DNA of 64,000 nt from an uncultured Collinsella sp. (GCA_900552685.1 USAJ01000001.1:100752-164751), one strand, 5' to 3'. Positions 53,572-61,431 are shown, numbered from the stretch's first letter. The notes: generated by a model not told the origin, from the sequence alone. Numbers and translations: made by a program.

Positions 53572-53656
53572 CACGGCTAACTTTTAGACAAAGTAGTAAG
53601 ACATGGGCAACTTTTGCGGTAAAGTTAGCCGTGGAAAGTATCCAAAGGCTAACTAG
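53572..53656. promoter_or_regulatory. Candidate DtxR-family operators
   Basis: Half-sites GGCTAACTTT (53575), AAAGTTAGCC (53621-53630) and GGCTAACT (53647-53654) surround the probable promoter of the DtxR-family gene. GGCAACTTT (53606-53614) with AAAGTTAGCC makes an imperfect dyad. They match the GGCTAAC/GTTAGCC core of DtxR/IdeR boxes, suggesting autoregulation. Confidence 0.6.
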
Positions 53657-53678
53657 CAATCATCGCGAAAGGCGGCCC

Positions 53679-54068
53679 ATGGCCCTACGTGAATCCGGAG
53701 AAGACTATCTCGAATCGATCTACGTTCTGTCGGAACGTCAGGGCATCGTGCGCTCGATCGACGTCGCGGAGTACCTCGGCGTAACCAAGGCGAGCGTTTC
53801 CAAGGCCATGGCGACGCTGGAAAGCAACGGCTATGTCGAAATGGGCAAGCGCGACGTTCATCTGACGGAGTGTGGTCTGGAGGTCGCTCGCCAAATGTGG
53901 GAGCGTCACTGCTTTTTCGTGGGGCTGCTGGAGGATGCGGGTGTTTCGGCTGAGGTCGCGTCGCAAGAGGGCTGCCACATGGAGCACTGCCTGAGCGAGG
54001 AGAGCTTTGAGAAGCTACGGGCGATGTTGGGTCGGGAAGATGCAGCGGGTCCAACAACAGAAGCCTAA
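53679..54068 (+). CDS. DtxR-family metal-dependent regulator (MntR/IdeR-like)
   Basis: 129 residues from the ATG at 53679. N-terminal winged helix: ESGEDYLESIYVLSERQGIVRSIDVAEYLGVTKASVSKAM with the wing GYVEMGKRDVHLTECG; then the dimerisation/metal domain with HCFFVGLLEDAGVSAEVASQEGCHMEHCLSEESFEKL, holding the E-x2-x-H-x2-E-H type ligands. It is short, without the SH3-like domain of full-length DtxR, as in MntR. Expected to repress uptake or control export of Mn or Fe. Candidate operators lie in its own promoter and before the Mn-exporter gene at 60338. Confidence 0.9.
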   Translation: MALRESGEDYLESIYVLSERQGIVRSIDVAEYLGVTKASVSKAMATLESNGYVEMGKRDVHLTECGLEVARQMWERHCFFVGLLEDAGVSAEVASQEGCHMEHCLSEESFEKLRAMLGREDAAGPTTEA

Positions 54069-54204
54069 CTGTCCCACAGTAGCGCGGAGTTCACGCAAAG
54101 CGCGAACCAGCGACCGGGACCAGCGGTCCTTTCGGCCAAGTCCATTTCAGCAAAGGAACCCCGCCAGCAAGCGATGCCCAAGAACTGCCACCTACGTCAC
54201 CGCA

Positions 54205-54331
54205 GGCCGGGGCCGGGTTTGGTTTTGAAAACACTCCACAGCGCGAGGCCCGCCTTTCCGTTGCTCCGCAGGAGCAGGAAAGACGGGCCTCATGCGCGAG
54301 GACGTTTTCAAAACCAAGCCCGGTCCCGGCC
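54205..54331. repeat. 127-bp imperfect palindrome between convergent genes
   Basis: The outer arms GGCCGGGGCCGGGTTTGG..TTTTGAAAAC and their complements, then GAGGCCCG/CGGGCCT and CTTTCC/GGAAAG, close on a GCTCC-GCA-GGAGC tip. Nearly the whole 127 bp can fold into one hairpin with small internal loops. It separates the DtxR gene from the ATPase gene and probably ends both transcripts. The 140 bp to its left hold nothing recognisable. Confidence 0.75.
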
Positions 54332-54347
54332 GGACAGCCCACGAACG

Positions 54348-56300
54348 CTACAGGTTCTTGACACCCATCGCGCGCATGGCATTCAGGATGGCGATAATCG
54401 CCACGCCTACGTCGCCGAACACGGCAAGCCACATGTTGGCGATGCCCAGTGCCGCAAGCACCAGAATCAGCAACTTAATACCCAGCGCAAAGATGATGTT
54501 CTGCCAGACAATCGCCATGGTCTTGCGTGCCACGCGGATCGCGCGGGAGATGTTGGACGGCTTGTCATCCATGAGCACGACGTCCGCCGCCTCAATTGCG
54601 GCGTCTGAGCCCATAGCGCCCATGGCGATGCCAACGTCTGCGCGGGTAAGCACGGGTGCGTCGTTGATACCGTCGCCGACAAAAGCGAGCTTGCCCTTGC
54701 CGCTTTCGCCCGCGAGCAATGCCTCGACGCGCTCGACCTTGTCGCCCGGCAGCAGCTGTGCGTGGAACTCGTCGAGCCCCAGCTGCTTAGCCACAGACGC
54801 CGCAACCTCCTCGCGGTCGCCCGTGAGCATAACGGTGCGCTTGATGCCGGCGGCGTGCAGGTCACGGACCGTCTGCTCGGCATCGGCCTTAACGGTGTCT
54901 GCAATCACGATGTGGCCGGCGTACACGCCGTCAACGAGCACATGGAGGATCGTGCCGACAACATCACAGTCCGGTGCTTCAACGCCGGCCGCGGCGAGCA
55001 TCTTGGCGTTGCCGACGACGACATGCTTGCCGTCGATGGTCGCCGTCACGCCGTGGCCCGCGTCATTAGTGGAATCCGTTACGCGCGTGGGGTCAAGCTC
55101 GCCCTGGTAGGCGACACGCACGGACTGCGCGATGGGGTGATCGGAGAACGACTCCGCAAGGGCTGCGACCTCGAGCAACGACTGCTCGGTATAGCCAGCC
55201 TCGGGGTGCACCGCGACCACCGAGAACGTGCCGTTGGTGAGCGTGCCGGTCTTGTCAAAGACGACGGTGTCCACATCGGCGAGCGTCTCGAGGTAGTTAG
55301 AACCCTTGATGAGAACGCCCAGCTTGGATGCGCCGCCAATGCCGCCAAAGAAGCTGAGCGGGACGCTAATCACGAGCGCGCACGGGCAGCTGACGACCAG
55401 GAAGGTCAGGCCGCGCAGGATCCAGTCGGACCAGGCGCCGGTGACCAAGCCGCCGCCGAGCGCGAGTACCGCGGCAGCGCCGGTGACGGCGGGCGTGTAG
55501 ACGCGGGCGAAGCGCGTGATAAAGTTCTCGGTGCGTGCCTTCTTTTCGCTGGCATTTTCCACGAGCTCCAGGACGCGTGCGACGGTGGACTCGCCAAAGG
55601 GCTTGGTGGTGCGCACGTGGATGAGGCCCGTCATGTTGATGCAGCCGCTGATGATGTCGTCGCCGGACTTGGCGGGGCGGGGGATTGACTCGCCCGTGAG
55701 AGCGGCGGTGTCGAGCTGGGTTTCGCCCTCGACGATGACGCCGTCGATAGGCACGCGCTCGCCGGGCTTGACCACGATCACGGTGCCGACCGCGATGTCA
55801 TCGGGGAAGACCTGTTCGAGTGAGCCGTCGGGTTGCTCGACGTTAGCGTAGTCGGGCGCGATGTCCATCATGGCGCTGATCGACTTGCGGCTCTTGCCCA
55901 CGGCGTATGCCTGGAACAGCTCGCCGACCTGGTAGAACAGCATGACGGCGGCGCCTTCGGCCATGTGCGGGTCTGTGTCGGGGAAGAGCACCATGGAAAA
56001 TGCGCCGATGGTTGCGACGGCCATGAGGAAGCTCTCGTCGAAGGCCTTGCCGCGGCGGATGTTATTGAATGCCTTTTGCAGTACGTCGTAGCCGGCAATC
56101 AAAAACGGCACGAGGAACAGCACAAAGCTGGCGTAGATGTCGCCCGGGGTGCCGAATGCGGCGGTAAGGGTGCTGAACTCATCGAGGGCGTACACCACGG
56201 CAAAAATGCCCAGCGCTACCAGGATGCGGTTGCGCTTATGCTCGAGTGATTCTTTTTTCTTGCGCTTCTTCTTTTTCTTTTTGGGGTCGGCGGTGGCCAT
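54348..56300 (-). CDS. P1B-type heavy-metal ATPase (Zn/Cd type)
   Basis: 650 residues from the ATG at 56300 (GGGAGGA upstream). Exports divalent soft metals using ATP. Visible: TGES actuator loop (DTAALTGESIP), membrane metal site SCPCAL, phosphorylation site VVFDKTGTLTNG, SDHP-type HP motif (ESFSDHPIAQS), GDGINDAP hinge and the TM8 block WLAVFGDVGVAIIAILNAMR typical of ZntA/CadA. There is no N-terminal HMA domain; instead a poly-lysine stretch (PKKKKKKRKKKE) precedes the first helix, and a free HMA protein is encoded just upstream. A palindromic operator lies at 56324. Confidence 0.93.
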   Translation of the reverse strand: MATADPKKKKKKRKKKESLEHKRNRILVALGIFAVVYALDEFSTLTAAFGTPGDIYASFVLFLVPFLIAGYDVLQKAFNNIRRGKAFDESFLMAVATIGAFSMVLFPDTDPHMAEGAAVMLFYQVGELFQAYAVGKSRKSISAMMDIAPDYANVEQPDGSLEQVFPDDIAVGTVIVVKPGERVPIDGVIVEGETQLDTAALTGESIPRPAKSGDDIISGCINMTGLIHVRTTKPFGESTVARVLELVENASEKKARTENFITRFARVYTPAVTGAAAVLALGGGLVTGAWSDWILRGLTFLVVSCPCALVISVPLSFFGGIGGASKLGVLIKGSNYLETLADVDTVVFDKTGTLTNGTFSVVAVHPEAGYTEQSLLEVAALAESFSDHPIAQSVRVAYQGELDPTRVTDSTNDAGHGVTATIDGKHVVVGNAKMLAAAGVEAPDCDVVGTILHVLVDGVYAGHIVIADTVKADAEQTVRDLHAAGIKRTVMLTGDREEVAASVAKQLGLDEFHAQLLPGDKVERVEALLAGESGKGKLAFVGDGINDAPVLTRADVGIAMGAMGSDAAIEAADVVLMDDKPSNISRAIRVARKTMAIVWQNIIFALGIKLLILVLAALGIANMWLAVFGDVGVAIIAILNAMRAMGVKNL

Positions 56301-56323
56301 GACTCGTATCCTCCCATTTGAAT

Positions 56324-56343
56324 GTATGAACACTCGCTCATAT
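56324..56343. promoter_or_regulatory. Candidate ArsR-family operator before the ATPase gene
   Basis: GTATGAACACTCGCTCATAT, dyad (G/A)TATGA-N8-TCATAT, the same pattern as the two sites upstream of the arsR-type gene. It lies 23 bp before the ATPase start. Confidence 0.75.
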
Positions 56344-56400
56344 AATTTCGCGAGCAAAGGCCGCGGCAAGCGCGGCCTTGCGGGTTGGCGTAAACCTGGG

Positions 56401-56619
56401 CTAGAGAATGATCTCGCAGTCCGGCTCGGCGTCGGCGGTGAACTCCACAACGCGGTCGAGGACCTCGTCGAACTCGGCTTCATCGGCCTCGAGCGTCAGC
56501 TTCTGGGTCATAAAGTTGACCGAAACGGACTTGACGCCATCGAGCTTGGCCAGCTCGTCCTGAAGCTCACGCGCGCAGTTGGCGCAGTCGATCTCGTCGA
56601 GCTTGAACTGCTTTTTCAT
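56401..56619 (-). CDS. Stand-alone HMA metal-binding protein
   Basis: 72 residues forming one heavy-metal-associated domain: KLDEIDCANCARELQDELAKLDGVKSVSVNFMTQKLTLE. The usual MxCxxC loop is IDCANC, with both cysteines. The acidic C-terminus ends DCEIIL. It behaves as a soluble metallochaperone and apparently substitutes for the HMA domain absent from the ATPase 100 bp downstream. A short GC-rich hairpin lies between the two genes. GGAAAGGAATCCACC precedes the ATG. Confidence 0.9.
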   Translation of the reverse strand: MKKQFKLDEIDCANCARELQDELAKLDGVKSVSVNFMTQKLTLEADEAEFDEVLDRVVEFTADAEPDCEIIL

Positions 56620-56682
56620 GGTGGATTCCTTTCCCCGTATTTGCGGCTTGGGTGCAGGCCGCGCTGGTGCCGTGGTTAGTTG

Positions 56683-57048
56683 CTATTCGCAGATGTGGCT
56701 CATGCCTTGGTTGAGCATGGTGTAGACGTGGTCGTCGGCGAGTGAGTAGAGGATATTGCGCCCGTCGCGCCGGAATTTAACCAAGTGCGACTGCTTGAGT
56801 GTACGCAGCTGGTGCGACACCGCGGACTGCGAGGTTTCGGTCGCTTCGGCGATGTCTGCCACGCAGAGCTCGCGGCCCATGAGGGCATAGAGGATCTTGA
56901 TGCGCGTGGTGTCGCTGAAGACCTTGAACAGGTCGGCGAGGTCGTAGAGAAGCTCCTCGTCGGGAAGGTCCTCGGGCGAGCAGGTGGTCGGGATCGCGGG
57001 CTCGGTGGCCTCGATGTCGAGTTTCGTTTCACCAACGCGGATGCTCAT
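56683..57048 (-). CDS. ArsR/SmtB-family metal-sensing repressor
   Basis: 121 residues. Winged helix: LADLFKVFSDTTRIKILYALMGRELCVADIAEATETSQSAVSHQLRTLKQSHLV. The alpha-5 metal site typical of Zn/Co/Ni sensors is complete at the C-terminus: D-x-H-x10-H-x2-E in DDHVYTMLNQGMSHICE. The alpha-3 site is incomplete (ELCVAD rather than ELCVCD), so sensing through alpha-5 is expected. It opens the HMA/ATPase locus and has two palindromic operators upstream and a third before the ATPase. Confidence 0.93.
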   Translation of the reverse strand: MSIRVGETKLDIEATEPAIPTTCSPEDLPDEELLYDLADLFKVFSDTTRIKILYALMGRELCVADIAEATETSQSAVSHQLRTLKQSHLVKFRRDGRNILYSLADDHVYTMLNQGMSHICE

Positions 57049-57062
57049 TGCAATATCCTTTC

Positions 57063-57117
57063 ATATGAACATGCGCTCATATAATTTACTTTCGATTATA
57101 TGAGTGTATGTTCATGT
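57063..57117. promoter_or_regulatory. Two candidate ArsR-family operators
   Basis: ATATGAACATGCGCTCATAT (57063-57082) and ATATGAGTGTATGTTCATGT (57098-57117) share the dyad ATATGA-N8-TCATAT. Centres are 35 bp apart, immediately upstream of the repressor gene, so autoregulation is likely. Confidence 0.8.
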
Positions 57118-57195
57118 GTCAATACAATTTGCGATAATTTCGATGACTGCTTTCCGCCTCTGCGATTTTCTGTGGGTTGGGAGACATCGACGCAA

Positions 57196-57228
57196 TGCTC
57201 GCCAACATATTTCGAGATGTTCGGCCAG
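57196..57228 (+). repeat. CSPTFFELFGQ-coding repeat, copy 1
   Basis: Eleven codons reading CSPTYFEMFGQ on the plus strand. Copies 2 (57389) and 3 (59020) are on the minus strand. Differences are mostly at third codon positions, so the peptide is better conserved than the DNA. The surrounding 57120-57290 holds no recognised gene. Confidence 0.55.
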
Positions 57229-57256
57229 CATGCTAAGAAAGCCACCTTGAGAAGCA

Positions 57257-57457
57257 TTAGAACTGTTCATATTTGTACTTTATCGTGTTAAATACCGCGA
57301 GAATCAGTTCTTCCTCTACGGGAGTTCCTGCAGAATCAGTTTTATCTAAAGTTATATTGAGCATTGCTGCAACCAATCTGGCACATCGGTGGCCGAATAA
57401 GTCGAAAAATGTAGGTGGACATCCGCAGAGATCGCCTTTAGAAGAGCGAATTCTCAA
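57257..57457 (-). CDS. Possible small protein carrying the CPPTFFDLFG motif
   Basis: 66 residues from an ATG overlapping the last 20 bases of the nuclease-like gene. It contains CPPTFFDLFGHRC, then a plausible helical stretch (CARLVAAMLNITLDKT, VEEELILAVFNTIKYKY). There is no strong ribosome site. It may be a real downstream gene translated by coupling, or a repeat-derived reading frame. Function unknown. Confidence 0.35.
   Translation of the reverse strand: MRIRSSKGDLCGCPPTFFDLFGHRCARLVAAMLNITLDKTDSAGTPVEEELILAVFNTIKYKYEQF
57389..57421 (-). repeat. CSPTFFELFGQ-coding repeat, copy 2
   Basis: Reads CPPTFFDLFGH on the minus strand, inside the small frame at 57257-57457. Just downstream of the nuclease-like gene. 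Confidence 0.55.
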
Positions 57458-58676
57458 TTAGATCAATAATCGTGTCGTCTTCCGTGCGGTTTTCATCGAT
57501 TTTTGCGGACATGTCGCATTCCCAAGGCCCATTGATTTCCTCAGCAAGGGCCCCGACGTGTTGCATGTCGTCGGGTTCGGGCACATCGTTGATGCTCGGG
57601 TCATCAGCTTGCGGATATTGGCTTGCAATTTCGCGCTTGGTGGCCTCTTCTTCTTTGAGTGTCTCCAGGACGCGGCGACCGTATTCGAAGTAGCGCCGCA
57701 AGACAAATTGACGAAGAGTTTCTTGCAGGATGGCGAAGTTATCCGGGAGTCGACCGGGCCATATCTTCTCGCGAATGCGAATTGCTTCCATGACCCGTCT
57801 AAAAGCGGACTGCTTGAAAAACGAATGACGATTAACTGTGATAACGGCATATCCCATGTTTCGCAGCGTGTTTCGGCGCTCCTCGTCAATTGATTGCTGC
57901 TCGGGCTCGTCGTGGTAAAAGCCGTTGTATTCGATATCGGTCATCGAATTTTCGAGCAGCGCGTCGAGGTAGAAAACCGTCCGTCGCGTTAGGGCGGCGT
58001 ATCTTTTGGGGACTGGGATCGGATAATCCGTTTTGATGGCACGTATGGCTAAGCCACCCATTGACTTGGGCATTGTCAGCATCATGACAAACGCCGTTTC
58101 GAGTGGAGAGCGACAGCCTCCGCGTACATAAGAAAGTGCCTTAAGGGCTTTATTGGATCCACGATACCCCGATGCCTTTGAAAAGAAGGCTCTGAGCTCT
58201 TCAACGCTGGTTAGGGCTGGGCGCTCGCGATATTGAGTTTCGTCGGACGTTTCAAGCGCGTAGGAGCCGCAGATTTCAAAGTAATACTCAACGAGCTCAG
58301 TAAGGTTGAGGTCGGCTGTTGCTTCTAACGCGCACAGCTTGATATCGACGATGTAGACGTTCGGCTCGAGTTCTAGGTAGCTTTCTGCATCAAACGTATA
58401 GCGCGAGCAGTGGCAGATGCAGCCCTTACGGTGCCTTTTGGCATTATTGGAAAACGTCAGCACATGGATGCTTTCAGAATCGACATTCTTTCTGTTGAGC
58501 CATGCTCGCGCCGCTTCCAGGTCGGACGTGGTCGGCGCAGACACCCTGATCTTTTCCATAGGTAAGGGATCGATCGCGTAGCTTGCGAGCGAGTTGGCTG
58601 TTTGGTATACAGCGCGTGCCGTGGTATGTGACAGAACGATTCCCATACGCGCATGATGGCATAGCAGACGCCACAT
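57438..58676 (-). CDS. Nuclease-like protein (DUF559/Vsr-type C-terminal domain)
   Basis: 412 residues. The C-terminal third contains a restriction-endonuclease-like core: TDIEYNGFYHDEPEQQSIDEERRNTLRNMGYAVITVN, i.e. D-x-E-x-x-G..H..D..RR..L..GY, as in DUF559/Vsr proteins. The N-terminal domain (IRVSAPTTSDLEAARAWL, CICHCSRYTFDAESYLELE, SPLETAFVMMLTMP) resembles no family I can name; a role in defence or as an AbiEi-like factor is only a guess. No ribosome site precedes ATGs at 58676 or 58646, and coding-like sequence continues upstream in frame to a stop near 58812, so the 5' end may be truncated or wrong. Flanked by repeats. Confidence 0.65.
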   Translation of the reverse strand: MWRLLCHHARMGIVLSHTTARAVYQTANSLASYAIDPLPMEKIRVSAPTTSDLEAARAWLNRKNVDSESIHVLTFSNNAKRHRKGCICHCSRYTFDAESYLELEPNVYIVDIKLCALEATADLNLTELVEYYFEICGSYALETSDETQYRERPALTSVEELRAFFSKASGYRGSNKALKALSYVRGGCRSPLETAFVMMLTMPKSMGGLAIRAIKTDYPIPVPKRYAALTRRTVFYLDALLENSMTDIEYNGFYHDEPEQQSIDEERRNTLRNMGYAVITVNRHSFFKQSAFRRVMEAIRIREKIWPGRLPDNFAILQETLRQFVLRRYFEYGRRVLETLKEEEATKREIASQYPQADDPSINDVPEPDDMQHVGALAEEINGPWECDMSAKIDENRTEDDTIIDLIENSLF

Positions 58677-59096
58677 ACGCTCGAAACTTCGGGCAACGGT
58701 ATTGGGGCGCGGCTTATCTTCTGCAAACGGTGGGCTTTTGAGCTGTCGTATCGAGGGAGCAGCTTCGGCTGGGGAGGTTTCTGCCAGCTGCGCCTTTTTT
58801 GGTGAACTTTAGTTGCGAATTCGTAGCCTCTAAGCGTTTTTGCTGACCGTCCAGATGCCTCACCAACATAATTTGAGTTATTCGGCCTTATCCTAAATGA
58901 ATGGTGCGATCGCAACGTCTTATTCGAATTGATTCAGGTAGATTAATGGGGCTTGGTTGCGAAATTAAGGCGACTACAGCGCTCGATTGCGGTTCGAGGG
59001 GCCTTGACTAGTGGTTCAGCTGGCCGAACAACTCGAAAAATGTAGGTGAGCAACCTGTCGACTGTGTGAAGCACGCGTATTTGCTCGTTTTGATGA
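58677..59096. other. Repeat-bearing intergenic region
   Basis: Between the nuclease-like gene and the exonuclease. The first 130 bp continue the nuclease frame without a start (peptide ends PRPNTVARSFER before the ATG). 59020-59052 is repeat copy 3. No complete gene is supported. Confidence 0.5.
59020..59052 (-). repeat. CSPTFFELFGQ-coding repeat, copy 3
   Basis: Reads CSPTFFELFGQ followed by LNH and a stop on the minus strand. The frame extends upstream (IKTSKYACFTQSTG) to a stop near 59120 but has no start codon. Confidence 0.55.
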
Positions 59097-59132
59097 AAAC
59101 TAGGGTGCAGCCATAAGGCTACGCCCTAGTTT
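59097..59132 (-). terminator. Terminator of the exonuclease gene
   Basis: AAACTAGGG and CCCTAGTTT arms with an inner AGCC/GGCT stem; on the minus strand the stem is followed by TTTTC. Confidence 0.75.
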
Positions 59133-59197
59133 ACTACGCGCCGGTGCGCCCAGACAGATTGCGCTGTGACTGGCAGGCGCTCCCGCAGATTGATTGG

Positions 59198-60166
59198 TTA
59201 TTTCGCAAACAAGTTCTTGAGGTTGAACTCGGCTTGGACGGTACGGAGCATGAGGTCAGTGTCGTCGAGGCCCAGATGCTGCTCGTTGGCGTCGGCGGCG
59301 AGGGTGCCGCGTCGGCGCGCCCAGTTCTCGAGCGCAGCGGGCGCGGACTCGCGGGGGAGCGAGCGCACGTCGGCGTCTAGGCTGCGGCAGATCTGGCGCG
59401 AGTCGATGACGATAATCTTGCCTGTGCGGCGTGCCTCGGCGTAACCGTCCAGATGAATTTTGAACCAGCTGTCCTCGAAGGCGGCGTTGTGCGCCATATA
59501 GGGATACTTCTTCATGAGCTTGAGCAGCTGCTTCTGCAACTCCTTGTTCTCGCGGAACGGTTTTTTGCCGTCGATGTCGTCCCAGGTGATGTGATGGATA
59601 TTCGACAGCGGCACATCCTCGCCGCGGTAGATGTCGGGCAGGCCGCAGTAGTGCGCCTCGGCGTCATGCGGCACGGCGTCGCTGGTGAGATCCATGATCT
59701 CCCAGCCCACGTTGATGATGTAGCCGCGCTCGGGCGCGCGACCGGTGGTCTCGATGTCGATGCCCAGCACCGTGCCTTGGATGGGCTTGCGGGCATAGGC
59801 CACGCCGAGTGCGTCGCGGTCACCGCGGATCTCGCGCATAACCGATGCGGCGGTGCGCTTTTGCATCTTACCGATGGCGGCGCAGGTGTCGGCGTCGGAC
59901 AGGCCGCGCGAGAGCGTCGCGGGCGTCACGTTGCGCAGGCGCGCCTCGCCAATCTGGTCGCACAGGTCGCGGTTGCGGTCGGCCAGGTCGCGCACAGTGG
60001 CAAAGTCGAAGCCGGGGTCGCCCTCGGCGGTAAAGTACTCGGTCTCGAGCACCTTGAGGGCCTCCTCGCCCTTCTGGCGCTCGGACTCCATGGCACCGTG
60101 GTCGCCGTAGATAAACATGGGGATAAACGGCTGGCGCTCGTATTCGAGTGCTTGCGAAACATTCAT
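59198..60166 (-). CDS. DnaQ-like 3'-5' exonuclease (DEDDh)
   Basis: 322 residues with AAGGAG upstream of the ATG. The first 120 residues are an extra domain without known motif. The exonuclease domain follows: ExoI VLGIDIETTGRAPERG, ExoII MAHNAAFEDSWF and ExoIII HLGLDDTDLML, giving the D-E-D-H-D set. Processes DNA or RNA 3' ends; such stand-alone DnaQ proteins serve in repair or RNA turnover, not identifiable here. Single gene with terminator. Confidence 0.9.
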   Translation of the reverse strand: MNVSQALEYERQPFIPMFIYGDHGAMESERQKGEEALKVLETEYFTAEGDPGFDFATVRDLADRNRDLCDQIGEARLRNVTPATLSRGLSDADTCAAIGKMQKRTAASVMREIRGDRDALGVAYARKPIQGTVLGIDIETTGRAPERGYIINVGWEIMDLTSDAVPHDAEAHYCGLPDIYRGEDVPLSNIHHITWDDIDGKKPFRENKELQKQLLKLMKKYPYMAHNAAFEDSWFKIHLDGYAEARRTGKIIVIDSRQICRSLDADVRSLPRESAPAALENWARRRGTLAADANEQHLGLDDTDLMLRTVQAEFNLKNLFAK

Positions 60167-60227
60167 AGACTGCTCCTTGGACGGGCCGCGTCGCGCGGCT
60201 CGGGGTTACTGAGTTGTGGCGAGATGA

Positions 60228-60288
60228 TAGTTTACCATGGGCAACTATTGGCACCGCGCCCGGGACAACTACAATACCCTAGTTGACC
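60228..60288. promoter_or_regulatory. Candidate DtxR/MntR operators before the exporter gene
   Basis: TAGTTTACC-ATG-GGCAACTAT (60228-60248) is an imperfect dyad, and GGACAACTA (60263-60271) with TAGTTGACC (60280-60288) form another. ATGGGCAACTWTTG is shared with the promoter of the DtxR-family gene (ATGGGCAACTTTTG at 53603). Confidence 0.55.
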
Positions 60289-60337
60289 GCTAGGACTTTT
60301 ACAATGCTGCCGAAAGACACGAAAGGTTCCATCCGTC

Positions 60338-61420
60338 ATGGATTTACTGATAGATATTCTGCTCGATGCCGGCAAAGACACGCTCTCGCTGGTGCCGTTC
60401 TTGTTGGTGACGTACCTTGCGCTCGAGACGCTCGAGCATGTTGCGGGCGACCGCGTCAACGGCGCCATCAAGCGCGCGGGCGCCGCCGGCCCCGTGGTTG
60501 GCTCGTTGCTGGGCATGGTGCCACAGTGCGGGTTTTCGGCCATGGCGGCGACGCTGTACGCCGGCCGTGTCGTGACGCTGGGCACGCTAGTCGCTGTGTT
60601 CCTCTCGACCTCCGACGAGATGTTGCCGCTGCTGCTTGCCGAGCAGGTTCCCGTGCAGACCATGGCGATGCTTTTGGCTTCGAAGGCGCTGATCGCGCTG
60701 GTCACGGGCTTTATCGTGGATGCGGCTATCCGCGGGTTGCGCCGCAACGTCCGCGCGCATGCGGCGATTCGCCGTACCGTACTGGGGACCGCTGCCAATC
60801 CGGCTCATGTGAACTGCGCGCACGACGACCATACCGGGGGCGACATCATTGACGAGGTGGCCGAGGCGGGCGTAAGTGCCGATCACATCCACGAGCTGTG
60901 CGAACGTGATCATTGTGGCTGTGACGAGGATGAGGACGATCACGGGCACGACCACAGCCACGACCATGGTCACGCGGACAAGCACGAGCACCACCACGAC
61001 CACGGCCACTCCCACGAGGGCGCGCCCATTCTGTCGATCATCCGCAGCGCGATCTCGCACACCGTGCAGGTGTCGGTTTTCATTTTCCTGGTAACGCTGA
61101 TTCTGGTCGCCGTCCTCGAGACCTTTGGCGAGTCCGCAATCGAGCAGTTCCTGCGCGGCAACGAGACGCTTGCGGTTCTGGGCTCGGCGCTTGTCGGTCT
61201 GATCCCCAACTGCTCTGCTAGCGTCGTTATTACGCAGTTGTACCTCGAAGGTGCGCTGCAGCTGGCGCCGATGCTCGCCGGCACGCTCATTTCCGCCGGC
61301 GTGGGCTACCTGGTCCTGTTCCGCACGAACCGCAGCGCTCGCGAAAATGCCGTGTTCCTGGTCATGATGTACGTCATCGGCGCCAGCTGGGGCCTCATCC
61401 TATCCGCCTTCGGCCTCTAA
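60338..61420 (+). CDS. Putative manganese exporter, 10-TM ArsP_2 family
   Basis: 360 residues in two membrane halves, each beginning with a permease-like repeat: GSLLGMVPQCGFSAMAATLY in the first and GSALVGLIPNCSASVVITQLY in the second, the duplicated signature of this heavy-metal exporter family. A very His/Asp-rich cytoplasmic loop (about residues 185-232, with CERDHCGCDEDEDDHGHDH) joins them and probably binds metal. NCBI-style naming for the family is putative manganese transporter. Candidate DtxR-type operators lie 50-110 bp upstream. Ribosome site GAAAGG. Confidence 0.87.
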   Translation: MDLLIDILLDAGKDTLSLVPFLLVTYLALETLEHVAGDRVNGAIKRAGAAGPVVGSLLGMVPQCGFSAMAATLYAGRVVTLGTLVAVFLSTSDEMLPLLLAEQVPVQTMAMLLASKALIALVTGFIVDAAIRGLRRNVRAHAAIRRTVLGTAANPAHVNCAHDDHTGGDIIDEVAEAGVSADHIHELCERDHCGCDEDEDDHGHDHSHDHGHADKHEHHHDHGHSHEGAPILSIIRSAISHTVQVSVFIFLVTLILVAVLETFGESAIEQFLRGNETLAVLGSALVGLIPNCSASVVITQLYLEGALQLAPMLAGTLISAGVGYLVLFRTNRSARENAVFLVMMYVIGASWGLILSAFGL

Positions 61421-61431
61421 GTAGGCTTAGC

